NCBI GenBank assembly: GCA_013180625.2
Contig: SNVD02001400.1
Location: forward strand, 1,426,001 to 1,490,000
Length of the DNA: 64,000 nucleotides
Direction: 5' to 3'
Origin: Boswellia sacra
Lineage: Eukaryota; Streptophyta; Magnoliopsida; Sapindales; Burseraceae
The stretch's first letter is position 1. Each line of letters starts with the position of its first letter. A program made the position numbers and the translations under genes. This document shows positions 47,923-59,773 of the stretch, in pieces. The notes under the pieces were generated by a model. It was not told the origin of the DNA, made no database searches, and worked only from the letters and a program-made list of their open reading frames with translations.

Positions 47923-50526
47923 ATGGATGGTACGGAGGCTAGTGTCACCAACAGCTTGCATCCAGCTGCTGGGTCTAAGAACACCAGGCAAGTCATGACG
48001 AGACAAGCCACTCAGAACCAAAGAATAGAAGGTATGGAAGCCGAAATGAGAAGTCTCAAGGAGGATAATGCTCGATTGAAAGCTATGCTTAATGAGTTGA
48101 TGAGAAAGGGAAAGATCCGAAACACAACCCTAAACACAGTCCCAAATACAAACCCAGACACAACACTTAACCACCACCCAACAAACCCTGTTACTCAGCC
48201 CATACCAAACCAACATCCTATGCTAGAATCCCTAGCACCCAATTATGGAGCCTATATGGAAGGCCCTAGCCAACAACCCCACCAAAATATTGATCGAACA
48301 CTTCAAGCCACAGATAGAGGAGGCCCAAACCAATACCCCAATCCTAACCAAGTAACAAATTTGGGCAGTCCTGCTCCAGGTGATGAAAGAAAAGAGCCCG
48401 ATTGTCAGAGTCATACTGTAAGTTCTAAGACTCATGCAAATATGCCACCTAGAAATCTGCTTGAGAGCAGGCATGCACATAATATTAGTGGTCATCGGCT
48501 GGATAATCCCAACCAACATATGGGAGGACATCGTTTGAGGCCTGAAATCCATTCCCATCGCTACAATGGAATCACTCACTTTGAGCATCATGTAGGAAAC
48601 CATGAACACCATGAGCATCATAATTACCACCAGGAAGGGCATCATATTCATCACAATGCGAGAGACCATCTTCTCACCTACTAAGAGTTAGAGCTTAGGG
48701 AACTAAAACGAGAGATGGCTCTTCTCAAACAGGCGCAAGTAGGGGGAAATCCTAGTTTTGCACACGAGTTCACTCTGAACTCACCTTTTCCAGATGCAAT
48801 AGCAAGGTGCCCTTTCCCTCCCAACTTTAACTTGCCAGCCTTGAATTCTTACGATGGTCAAAAAGATCCTCTTGAACACTTGGAAGCCTTTAATGCATAC
48901 ATGGCTGTATATAATCCCACTGATGCTATGTCTTGTAAAGCCTTCTCGCTCACACTTACAGGGCCAGCTAGGCAATGGTTTAGGTCTTTGGGAGCAAACT
49001 CTATAACCACATTTCAACACTTCTATGATCAGTTCTTGAGTTACTTTAGGGCATCAAGGAATATTCGTAAGTATAGCCACATGTTGGGAAACGTTAAGCA
49101 AAAGGAGGGGGAGTCCACATTGGAATATGTCAATCGTTATCATAGTGAGGTGACGAGTTTGGGGGCATTCAAGGATTCCACCACCTTGAGTTCGTTTATG
49201 AATGGACTTAAGCCTAATAGGATTTAGAGATACTTGTCTGATTTTCCAGCTACTAGTTATGAGGAAGCTTACTATACCGCCTTAAACATGGCTAGAACAG
49301 ATGAAGCTTTCAGTCAAAGGGTGCAAGATGACAAAGGTAATTCTGCAGGCCACAAGAAGAAAAATGGACAACCTACGAAATCTAAGCAAGATCAATCCAA
49401 GAACAGGCAATTCATTGAAAAGCAACAATCGAGTCCAAGATAGTCAGAACCCCAACCGCAATACAGGAGAGCCCAACCACCACTTCTGTAAAGATTGTAG
49501 GTTCATTATGCTGATAACTATAAATCAGCTAATTATCAAGCAAACAATTATAGAATAGGCCATTGTCAAGAAGTAAATCACCAAGACTATAAGCCACATG
49601 TGAGGTTCACCAACTACACGACCCTCAATAGCAAAAGGGATGAGATCTTTGTAGCAATACGTGCATCAGGCTTATTCAGAAAGCCGAGGCCTATCAAAAC
49701 AGAATCTACAAGGTTGGACCGATCTAAGTATTGTGACTTCCATGAGAGCTTCGGACACAATATTGTGGATTGCTATGAATTGAGAGATCAAATTGAGGAG
49801 TTGGTTAGGGCTGGAGGGTTACAGGAGTTCGTTGAGCAAGTCCGTGAAGCTTACAAATATAGGGCAATCAGAGACGGCAAAAGACCGGTGCATGTGGAGA
49901 GTGATGTAAATGAACAACCCAAGGTCCAAAGGATAACCAATATTTCGGGTGGAGCCAATCGAACTGGAGACTCCAATAATTCAAGGAAAAACTATGCGAG
50001 AAGGTTTGATAAGGAGATTTTTATGGCTAGTTCAAGCAGAAGGCCAACTACGTTCCATGTCCCAATCATGTTCTCAGACGATGATGCTAGGGGGGTCGTT
50101 CATCCACATGAAGATGCACTGGTGGTTACCATGATGATCTCTAATTTCGAATGCCAAAGGATTTTGATAGACACAGGCAGCTTTGTTAATGTTCTATATA
50201 AGGATGCCTTCGATAGGATGGGGCTCAAGGAGTCACAATTACGCCCGATCCAAACTCTGTTAGTAGGATTTACTGGAGAAAGAGTCAACTCTCTAGGCTC
50301 TATTTATCTACCTGTCAAGGCTGGAGATGGAAGACCCCAAACAACCATTATGATAGAATTCACTATTGTTGATAGGCCAAGTGCCTATAACGTGATATTA
50401 GGGAGACCATTCTTATATGAGACAAAGGTAGTAATTTCAATTTACTGTCAAAAGTTGAATATTCAAATGAGTGATGGAGTTGGGGTCATGGCCAGTGACC
50501 AACAAGCCTTTAGAGATTGTTATTAG
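47923..50526 (+). pseudogene. Gag and protease of element 3
   Basis: One reading frame runs throughout but is broken by stops at 48682, 49225, 49441 and others near 49490-49500. The N-terminus has a coiled-coil-like stretch (RIEGMEAEMRSLKEDNARLK) and a His-rich part (about 48580-48665, HEHHEHHNYHQEGHHIHH). The capsid domain starts FPPNFNLPALNSYDGQKDPL, followed by GPARQWFRSL and YFRASRNIRKYS. A zinc-binding motif of the unusual C-x2-H-x4-H-x4-C form (CDFHESFGHNIVDC) lies near 49735. The protease has the active-site motif LIDTGSFVNVLY near 50165 and ILGRPFL near 50400. The His-rich segment is not something I know as a standard gag part. Confidence 0.85.
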
Positions 50527-53500
50527 GTGTCTGTCAAACCATGCCATATGCATGGTTATTGGGACTTTAACCAATGATCAACCTAGTTTGATAACTACTG
50601 GATCTCCTACAAGAAGTGATGAAGAGGAACGTGGTGAATTAGATCCTCGAGATAAGAGGTATGAACAACGGGTAGAACCGTTTGAAGAAATGAAGTTGTT
50701 TCACTTAGGCCTAGATAATAAAGATAGGTCAGTAAGACTTGGGACCCGACTATCGTCTTCATTACAACTGAAGTTACAAGCTCTGTTGACAGATTATAGA
50801 GATGTCTTTGCATGGAGCCCTAATGACATGCCAGGCATCAACCTATTATTGATTTGTCACTGTTTGAATATCGACCTAGTAATGAAGCCGATTAGGCAGA
50901 AGAGCTGAGCTTATGATACAACACGTTATAAGGCAATGACAATTGAGGTAGACAAACTTCTGCAAGCCAATTTCATTTGAGAAGCTAATTATCCTAGTTG
51001 GCTGGATAACCCTGTTCTTGTGCAAAAACCTAATGGTAAATGGAGAATGTGTATAGATTTCACTGACCTAAAAAAAGCCTGCCCCAAGGATAATTTTCCA
51101 ATACCAAGAATAGACCAACTTGTGGATGCCACAGTAGGCCATGAGTTAATGAGTTTCATGGACGCTTTTTCCAATTACGATCAGATCAAGATGTACCGAC
51201 CGGATGAAGAGAAGACTGCATTTGTTACAAATTGGGGGTTATATTGTTACAAGGTCATGCCATTTGGCCTGAAAAATGCTGGAGCTACCTATCAAAGACT
51301 TGTGAACAAGCTCTTCAAAGAGCAAATTGGCAAGAACATGGAAGTCTATGTTGATTATATACTGACCAAGTCCATTATCACAGAGGAGCACGTTGAAGAC
51401 TTAAAGCAAACATTTAAAGTATTGAGGAGGCATCACATGAAGTTAAACCCAGAGAAGTGTGCCTTTGGAGTGTCGGCCGGGAAGTTCTTGGGTTTCATGG
51501 TAAGCCAAAGAGGCATTGAAGCCAACCCAGATAAGATCCAAGCCATTTGTAACATGGAATCCCCTAAGACACTCAAACAGGTGCAGATACTAACAGGAAG
51601 GTTGGCAGCCTTGAGTCGGTTCATTTCAAGGGCCACAGATAAGTCACACCCTTTTTTCAAAGCAATGAGGCAAGGAAAAAAGATGCAATGGACAACTGAA
51701 TGCGAGGTTGCATTTTAACAGTTGAAGAAATACTTGGCAAGTTCTCCATTTCTCTCGACACCCTAATAGGGTGAGACCCTATATTTATACTTAGCTGTTT
51801 CTAGGACTACTGTAAGTTCGATGTTGGTTCGCGAGTCTAAAGGAATTCAGAAACCTGTTTATTACACCAAAAAGTCTCTTGTAGATGCAGAAACCCGTTA
51901 CTCAACACCAGAGAAATTAGCTCTTGCTTTAGTAGTTTCGTCTAGAAAGCTCAGGCCGTACTTCTAAGCCCATTCAATTTGTGTAGTCACTGATCAACAT
52001 TTGAAGCAAATCTTACAAAAGCCTGAACTTTCAGGTCGCTTAACAAAATGGAACATTGAGATAAGCGAATTTGACATCACTTTCTCTCCTAAAAATGCAA
52101 TCAAAGCTCAAGCAGTCAACGAATTCATAACTGAATTCACCAACTGCTTAGAAGGGTGTGATGATGGTAAGCTGTTACTAAGGCAAGAAAGTGATATACC
52201 CTAACAAAATGCAAAAGCATTAGACAAACAAAACTCTCAATCCATGAACGATCAAGAGATAGCAAGCTGGACATTGTATATTGATGGAAGTAGTAATAAG
52301 AAGGGCAGTGGAGCAGGAGTTGTCTTGGTAAGCCCGAAAAATGCAAAACTTTGTTTTGCTCTAAAGTTTGGTTTTAAGGTTTCCAATAATGAAGCAGAAT
52401 ATGAGGCAGTTTTAGCTGGAATAAAACTAGCAAAAAACTTAGAAGTTGAAAAGCTGATCCTCAATAGTGATTCACAAGTGGTTGTAAGTCAAGTGAATTC
52501 AGAATACCAAGCTAAGGGGAACAACATGACAGCTTATCTCCAAAGGGTCAATGAATTGAAGAAGCACTTCAAAGAATTAAAAGTAGAGAGAATCCCACGA
52601 GAAGAGAACCCCCAAGCTGACTTTCTAACTAAGCTAGCATCCTCTGCTGAACTCAAAATGTCTAAGATAGTCCCACTAGAGTTTATCCTAAAATCGAGCA
52701 TTCATCTTGACGATGCCATCTTTGAGATAAAAGCGGTGAATCAATCTCCAAGTTGGATGGACCCCATCCTAGCTTATCTCACAACAGGTGAGCTCCCAAA
52801 TGACAAATTGGCGGTGAGAAAGCTTAAATATCGAGCTGCTAGGTATTCTCTAATTGATGATGTATTGTACAAACGCGGTTATTCGATGCCTTATCTAAGG
52901 TGTCTCAATGATGAAGATGCTAACTACGTGTTGAGAGAAATCTATGAAGGAGTATGTGGAAACCATTCTGGAGCGAAGAGCTTAGCTTTTAAAGCTTTTA
53001 GGTAGGGTTATTACTGGCCTACCATGCATGCAGATGCAAAGACCTTTGTAAAGGATTGTGACAAGTGTCAACGGTTTACAAATATACCCAGACAACCACC
53101 CGAGAAGCTTACCTCATTAAGTAGCCCTTGGCCATTTGCTCATTGGGGCATAGACTTAATTGGCCCTCTCCCAACGTCTAAAGGCCAAGTAAAATTTGCA
53201 ATAGTAGCTGTTGATTATTTCACCAAATGGGTTGAAGCCGAACCATTGGCGGCCATCACTGAAAAGAAGACCACAAACTTCATTTGGAGATATATTATTT
53301 GTAGGTTTGGGATTCCACATACTATAATCACGGATAATGGCAAACAGTTTGACAATGCCAACCTTAAGGAACTTTGTGAGCAGCTTGGCATCCATCATAA
53401 ATTCTCCTTACCAGCTCACCCTCAAGCTAAGGGGCAAATGGAAGTAGTTAATAAAGAGATAAAGAATTTACTCAAAACCAAGCTAGAAGCACGTAAGGGG

Positions 53501-53989
53501 GCTTGGGCTAAAGAGCTTCACAATGTCTTATGGGCTTATAGAACCACCCCTAGATCCATAACAGGAGAAACCCCTTACTCTTTATCTTTTGGGGTGGAAG
53601 CTATAGTTCCAGTTAAAGTAGGAATGCCCAACCTTCAAAGAATTGCCCACGATCTGGAGGCTAATTCAGAACAGCTCAGAATGTGTTTGGATTTTGTTGA
53701 AGAAGAGCGAGACATGGCACAAGTTAGATTGGTAGCTTACCAATAAAGGGTGGCCAAGTTCTACAATTCTAGAGTTAAGGCAAGAAAGTTTAAAGTTAGA
53801 GACTTGGTTCTAAGGAAGGTAATGTTGAACATACAGGAACTGGGAGTTGGAGTCTTAGGACCCAATTGGGAAGGCCCATACCGAGTAGAGCAAGTTCTTG
53901 GCTCAGGGGCTTATCGCTTGCTTCGAATGGATGGGACTAAAGTTAGGCACCCTTGGAATGCTAAACACTTGAAGAAATATTATCAATGA
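50527..53989 (+). pseudogene. Pol of element 3: RT, two RNase H domains, integrase
   Basis: RT (about 50890-51720) has WRMCIDFTDLKKACPKDNFP, SFMDAFSNYDQIKM and MPFGLKNAGATYQRL, but the catalytic motif reads VYVDYILTKS, so the second Asp is Tyr. RNase H follows (51720-52200) with two stops near 51765. A second, archaeal-type RNase H (52244-52640) has YIDGSSNKKGSGAG, NEAEYEAVLAGI, NSDSQVVVSQV and EENPQADFLTKLA, typical of Tat. The integrase (53024-53746) has CDKCQRF, HWGIDLIGPLP, ITDNGKQF and KGQMEVVNKEIKNLL, so D, D and E are present. The C-terminal part (53747-53989) holds NWEGPYRVEQVLGSGAYRL. Stops separate the parts. Confidence 0.88.
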
Positions 53990-55387
53990 GAAATTTGAGC
54001 TTGGAAAGGTGTCTCGGGTTTAGAGTGATTCATATGCTTATCTCTTACAAATAGCTACAAGCTATATTTTGAAGGCCTAAGTGCCTCTTTCCTCTTATTT
54101 CCACAAAGAGCCCGAGCCATCTCCTTTTAAAGGACCAAGGTCCTTCTCCACTGAATGAGCAAAGACTTACTTGATGAATATGAAACCCAATGAGGTATTA
54201 TTCATATTATGTTGCAAGCTATACCTTGAAGGCCTAAGTGCCTTTTTTTCCTCTTATTTCCACAAAGAGCTTGAGCGCTCTCAATTTTAAAAGACCAAGG
54301 TCCTTCTACACTGAATGAGCAAAGACTCACTTGATGAATATGAAACCCAATGAGGTATTATTCATATTATGTTGCAAGCTATACCTTGAAGGCCTAAGTG
54401 CCTTTTTTTTCTCTTATTTCCACAAAGAGCTTAAGCGCTCTCAATTTTAAAAGACCAAGGGCCTTCTTTACTGAATGAACAAAGACTCACTTGATGAATA
54501 TGAAACCCAACGAGATATTATTAATATTATAGTGAAAAGTACTTGTTTCTTTATTAAACAAGCTAAGGCTCAACTAATGGGAAAGAACCCATGTGATCCT
54601 ATTTAAAACATACTAGTTTGATTTGTTGATATTCCAAAGTGTTTCTTTCAAGTATAGAACTCTTTGAAGAAGCTAAAGCTATAAGTACATTAACTGATGG
54701 CCTAGCTTGCCTTTTATTCCAAAGTTACTCATTCAAAGATGACATGCTTTGAAGAAGTGGGGTTGCTAGTACATTTACTAGTTAACTCAACTTATCTATG
54801 ATAATAGTAATTTTAAAAGACATTAGAAAGAATAGCTGAAGTTAACTCTGAATTAGGAATTACATTTCGATATCTACTTAGCAAGCCAATATTAAACTGA
54901 GTACATGGACTAAGGACCTTCGGTCAACAAATCCTGTTAATGGATTACACTACGTTTTCCAGACTATGAAATTTAATCATAAGAGAGATTACATGAGACG
55001 GTCACTCAATTAGCTTATTAGGTTACATAACCAATTGAAATCATAAGGTTTTTACCCAATATCTTTCTCCTGTCAAGGTAGCTGACGTGATCAAAATTCG
55101 ATTTTCAAATTTTAAAGCGAATGGATACATAAGGCTCAAGACATCTCCCCTTTGAAATGGGCATAACTAAGGTGGTTTAAACACTGAAATAGAAGAAAGC
55201 TTCTCCCAAATGGATCATAGTCAACTACTTTGGCTATTTGGCGAACAAGTAGATCAAACATAAACAATGAATATCGAACCGAAGCTTCTTAAGCTCAAGT
55301 TTGAGAAGAAAGAAAAGCAAGAAATCATTGAGCAAATTTTCAAAGGCAACTATAGAGTCACAAACTCTCATACTTTGAGCCGGTGAC
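53990..55387 (+). other. 3' non-coding region of element 3
   Basis: About 1.4 kb between pol and the PPT, without coding potential. The first part carries three tandem repeats of about 160 bases; the rest looks unique within the window. Long variable 3' regions are known in Tat elements. Confidence 0.7.
54058..54535 (+). repeat. Three tandem copies of a ~160-bp unit
   Basis: Copies start CAAGCTAT at 54058, 54215 and 54375 (periods 157 and 160). Each includes GAAGGCCTAAGTGCC, TTATTTCCACAAAGAGC, GACCAAGG and ATGAATATGAAACCCAA. Copies 2 and 3 are the closest pair. Confidence 0.92.
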
Positions 55388-55399
55388 TAAGGGGGCTAG
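55388..55399 (+). other. Polypurine tract of element 3
   Basis: AAGGGGGCTAG immediately before the 3' LTR start TGTGGATGG. Confidence 0.7.
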
Positions 55400-56998
55400 T
55401 GTGGATGGCATTTTGTAGACCCATCTGAATAGACCCAAAACACCCTCCTAAATACAACCTAAAATTTTTTACAAGCTTACGATTATTTCAAAAAATCTTT
55501 GAATGAGCTAAAAGCATGATAATGAAGTACAAAGGGGATGACCATATAAGTAAAGTTAGAAGCCTCGGCTTGAGCCTCAAGTCGTTGAGTTTACCTCAAC
55601 TTGAGCCTCAAGTCCATAAGCTTTCAATGTCTATCCTCTTACTTCAACTTGAGCCTCAAGTCGTTGAGTTTACCTCAGCTTGAGCCTCAAGTCATTGAGT
55701 TTACCTCAGCTTGAGCCTCAAGTCCACAAGCCTTAAACGAAATGTCTCTTACTTCAACTTGAGCCTCAAGTCGTTGAGTTTACCTCAGCTTGAGCCTCAA
55801 GTCACTGACTTTACCTCAACTTGAGCCTCAAGTCTACAAGCCCTCAACGAAATGTCTCTTACTTCAACTTGAGCCTCAAGTCATTGAGTTTACCTCAACT
55901 TGAGCCTCAAATCGTTGAGTTTACTTCAGCTGACTTTACCTCAACTTGAGCCTCAAGTCTACAAGCCTTCAACGAAATGTCTCTTACTTCAACTTCAGCC
56001 TCAAGTCATTGAGTTTACCTCAGCTTGAGCCTCAAATCGTTGAGTTTACCTCAGCTTGAGCCTCAAGTCATTGAGTTTACCTCAGCTTGAGCCTTAAGTC
56101 CACAAGCCTTCAACGCAATGTCTCTTACTTCAAACTTGAGCCTCAAGTCATTGAGTTTATCTTAGCTTGAGCCTCAAGTCATTGAATTTACCTCAGTTTG
56201 AGCCTCGAGTCATTGAGTTTACCTCAGCTTGAGCCTCAAGTCGTTGAGTTTGCTTCAATTTGAGCTTCAAATCCACAAACCTTCAATGTCTACCTTGGCA
56301 ACAAGATGCATATTAGCTAGACTACGTGACAGCCCCGCAATATCTCAAAATAAAGGTTGCAGGTCCCCTTTATAAATCATCTAGAAGGTTATACAACCCC
56401 TCAAGATTATGATAACTCAAATCAACGGATGGTCAGGATCTAGGTTATGAATTAGGTTTGCCTATAAAAACCCATTTATGCCTCCAAGGCAGGAGACGAC
56501 TCGGAGATAATTCCTAGGAAGATTTTGAGAACATCCACTGAGTTTTCTCTCTTCACTTTATTCTCCCTCCATTACTGTTCTATTATCCCCACTCACACAA
56601 AATACACTAAAACACCTATTTTGCTTGATTTTCACCATATGTAAAACCCTCCAACTAACTTGAGCGTCAGAGGGTCTTTGCCGGTGAAAAATCTGGCAAC
56701 CCTTGACATTTTACTGTGTTGTAATTGTTGGAGAAGTTTTCATCTACAAAGGCACCAGCCACCGCCATGAATGTACCTTGAAGCAACCAGGGGGCCAAAG
56801 GTGGAAGGAAACAAAGGGTTCGCTGTCACTTTCAACCATTAGAAGATTATCCCTGCACTCTCACAGCCATCCTTCTCGTCTTGTCAGTGGCTATCTCCTA
56901 ATCTTCAGAGGTTTGTCTGAAGCTATACCAGCGTCTTTAATCTTTCGTTGTCTCTCTCTTGTGTGATCCCAGGTTAAATCTTAGGACTTTGGTTGGCA
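55400..56998 (+). repeat. 3' LTR of element 3
   Basis: 1,599 bases against 1,431 in the 5' copy. The excess of about 170 bases is explained by the longer minisatellite (55562-56290). The TATA box TATAAAAA is at 56463-56470. Similarity ends at GGCATT, right where the Athila LTR begins at 57001. Confidence 0.82.
55562..56290. repeat. Palindromic minisatellite in U3 of the 3' LTR
   Basis: The same CTTGAGCCTCAAG-centred repeats as in the 5' LTR, about 730 bases long with about 14 perfect 13-mers. Copy number changed after the two LTRs separated. Confidence 0.9.
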
Positions 56999-57000
56999 TT

Positions 57001-58363
57001 TGATGAACACTTAAATATGTATGTTTAATAAGAGCTTAGTTCATCATATTGCATTAATAGTGTCATTAAATTCCTCAACTTAAGCATATTTGTAGTCTTT
57101 GCATCTTTGGAATTAACTTTCTCTTAATTTTGATTTTGTTATAGGTTCAGTAAAATAGGCATAACTCTCTATTTAGAGATCAGAATGGTGCAAATCTTAA
57201 TGTTTTGGAAAGCGGATTAAATTATCTACAAGATTGTATTTCAGAAGCATCATCAAATTCGGGCTCTTAGTGGACCAAAAATGGGCTTGAAGTGAACCCA
57301 TCTGCAGTTTCGGCTCAGCCTGATCATGCCTCAATATTTTGACCATATCTCTCAAAATACGCATCCAAATCGTATGAATCAAGATGTTCTAGAAAGCTGA
57401 GAGAAATATATATGATTGCATGAAGACATATGATTAAAATTCTCAAAAATTCAATGTCAAAATCGGTGGTCAAAGTCGGTTCACCTAATTACCCCAATTG
57501 TCAAAGTTGGTGCATCTAATATTTGACAATTATTCCTTTGTAATTTGACAAGTTTGCCCCTAAATGTATCTATAAATAGAGGTGCCTTGTGACCCATTGA
57601 GGCATCTTGGCCTTTGCTGAGATCTTGTATTGTGTTTCTCTCTTATTTTAATGTTATTAATGAATTTCCTTTTTCTTGCATTTTGTGTTCTTTCTCTTAT
57701 AATGTCTTGCTAATTTCTCTCTTGCTAAGGTGAAAGGGTGAAACCTTTGATATGAGAGTAAGGATTCTCTAACCCTTAATATGTGCTTAATAATCATAAC
57801 CTTATGTTATTTATATGATTTATATTTATTTTCTTAATCAATCTTGACACCACTTGCAAAGTGGAGGTCTTGATCCATTGTCAACAATCCTTGGCACATC
57901 AAATGCTTGGATCCTTTCTAGATGTCGTATGGTTCTTCCTTACCGACATGAATCTAGTTAGGAACCTTGATTTGTTGTAGACATATGGTGATTGGCACAT
58001 TGGATGCTTGAACCCATTTACAAGAAGTGGTATAAATATTGGTAAGGAAACAAATATAATTCATATAACTAAAACGGGTTGTTTATCCTTATTTGAAATA
58101 TCAAGGGCGGATCTCCTAACCTTAGCTTTCATTATTATTGTGTTAATTTATCTTGTGTTATTATCATTTATTGTTTATGAAGTTGCTCTTTTCTTATATT
58201 TGTTGATATTATCTTGTCATCTCCTTGAATCATCCATATCATATTTGCTTACTTATAGTTTGTAGCGCTAAAATTCCCTTCCTCGTGGATCGACCCCGGA
58301 CTCACCGGGTTTTTTACTTCGACACTCCTATACTTGGAAGACAATCCTTTTTCGGATGTGTCA
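57001..58363 (+). repeat. LTR of element 4a
   Basis: 1,363 bases from TGATGAACACTTAAATATG to GATGTGTCA. TATA box TATAAATA at 57571-57578. Its left edge is exact because the second copy at 61861 has the same start but a different neighbour. Confidence 0.9.
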
Positions 58364-58369
58364 AGTTTT

Positions 58370-58387
58370 TGGCGCCGTTGCCGGGGA
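58370..58387 (+). other. Primer-binding site, tRNA-Asp
   Basis: TGGCGCCGTTGCCGGGGA is the perfect 18-base complement of the 3' end of plant tRNA-Asp (with CCA), as I remember that tRNA. It lies six bases after the LTR end. It is the primer type of Athila elements. Confidence 0.9.
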
Positions 58388-58491
58388 AGGTAAAAATTGG
58401 CGTGCAAAATTGTAAGTGTTCTCTTTTCTCATCTAAGATCTTAATTTCTTGTGTGTACATCTTTTCTTCTCTTTCCGTCTCTCTTCCTTGC

Positions 58492-59720
58492 ATGAAAATT
58501 TGGTCACGAACATCTAGTGGTAGACTTGTTAGAAAAACATCATCTTTCTTAGAAAACATGGCCGACAATCATGTGAAAATATTCACGGATGAAGGGGACA
58601 ACCGTTCACAACAAAATGATCAAAACCAACGAAGAACCCTCAAAGACTACATGAATCCGGTAAGGACTAGTGCACCATCTTGTGTAGTTTCTCCTCTAGA
58701 TTCAATCCATTTCAATTTCAAACCAAGTTTTGTTCGACTTCTACCCACTTTTCATGGCCTTGACATGGAGAACCCATAGTCGCACTTAAAACTCTTTGAA
58801 GAGGTATGCAGCTCCTACACTGACCCAAATTGTAGCATAAACACCATTAGATTAAAGCTTTTTCCTTTTTCTTTAAAAGATAAAGCTAGAACATGGCTAC
58901 AAAATTTGAGGTCGAATTCCATCAGTTCATGGGATGAGATGAAACAACAATTTTTGAAAAAAAAATTTCCTACCCATAGAACAAATTCTCTTAAAAGACA
59001 AATTTCTGATTTCTCTCAAAAACAAGGGGAAACCCTTTACCAATGTTGGGATAGGTATAAGGAACTACTTAATACCTGTCCTCACCATGGTTTGAAACTT
59101 GGAGAATAGTTGCACACTTTTATGAAGGGTTAACACCTCAAGATAGGCAACTAGTAGAATTAATGTATAATGGAGAATTTAAAGAAAAAAACCCTGAGGA
59201 AGCACTTGACTTTCTAGATTCCTTGGCAGAAAAGGCACAAAATTGGGACACTGCTGGCACCTATGAGGTACTAAGCAAGACCTCAACCTCGACATCCAAT
59301 AGAGGTATTTACGACCTTAGGGAAGACCATGACCTTCAAGCCAAATATGCATCCCTAGCTAGAAAAGTCGAGGCTTTAGAAATAAAAAAGAGTGGTCAAT
59401 TAAATTCTATTCAAGAAAATGTGTGTAACATTTGTGATGACAATGACCATTCTACTGATGATTGCCCAACTTTGCCTGCCTTTAGGGAATGTCTCCATGA
59501 GCAAGCCAATGCCTTGATCACTTTCAAAAGTCCAAATCACAATCCATACTCACAAACCTACAATCCTAGTTTGAGAAATCATCCAAATCTTAGTTGTAAA
59601 AATAATAATCATGCACAATCTTCACAAGTCCCTTTTCAAACACGACAAAATTTTCAAAACTCTCGTGATCATGCATATGCTCCTCCTCCTAGGAATGACT
59701 TTGAAGAAACATTGCATTGA
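58492..59720 (+). pseudogene. Gag of element 4a
   Basis: Starts MKIWSRTSSGRLVRKTSS at 58492 (an inner ATG at 58558 is possible). It continues through NQRRTLKDYMNPVRTSAPSC, a stop at 58777-58779, and capsid-like KDKARTWLQNL and RTNSLKRQISDFSQKQGETL (58906-59109). The C-terminus (59163-59720) holds a CCHC knuckle, CNICDDNDHSTDDC. At least one stop and frame changes near 59107-59160 break it. Confidence 0.85.
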
Positions 59721-59773
59721 TTCATTACAAAGCAGAGACTTTCAATAGTTAAACTGCTCAAACATTAGCAAAT

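Larger units (their letters stand above)
46140..56998 (+). mobile_element. Ty3/Gypsy element of the Tat lineage (element 3)
   Basis: A plus-strand element of about 10.9 kb. It has LTR-like direct repeats at 46140-47570 and 55400-56998, gag and protease at 47923-50526, RT, RNase H, a second archaeal-type RNase H and integrase at 50527-53989, a 1.4-kb 3' region with tandem repeats, and a PPT at 55388. The second RNase H and the gag wording (FPPNFNLPALNSYDGQKDPL) mark the Tat lineage. Many in-frame stops and a mutated RT active site make it inactive. The 5' flank ATAAT is not repeated at the 3' end, where the Athila LTR starts 2 bases later. Confidence 0.88.

Noticed and set aside
58370..58387. 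tRNA-Asp gene
   Set aside because: Only the 18 bases complementary to the tRNA 3' end are present, right after an LTR. This is a primer-binding site, not a tRNA gene.
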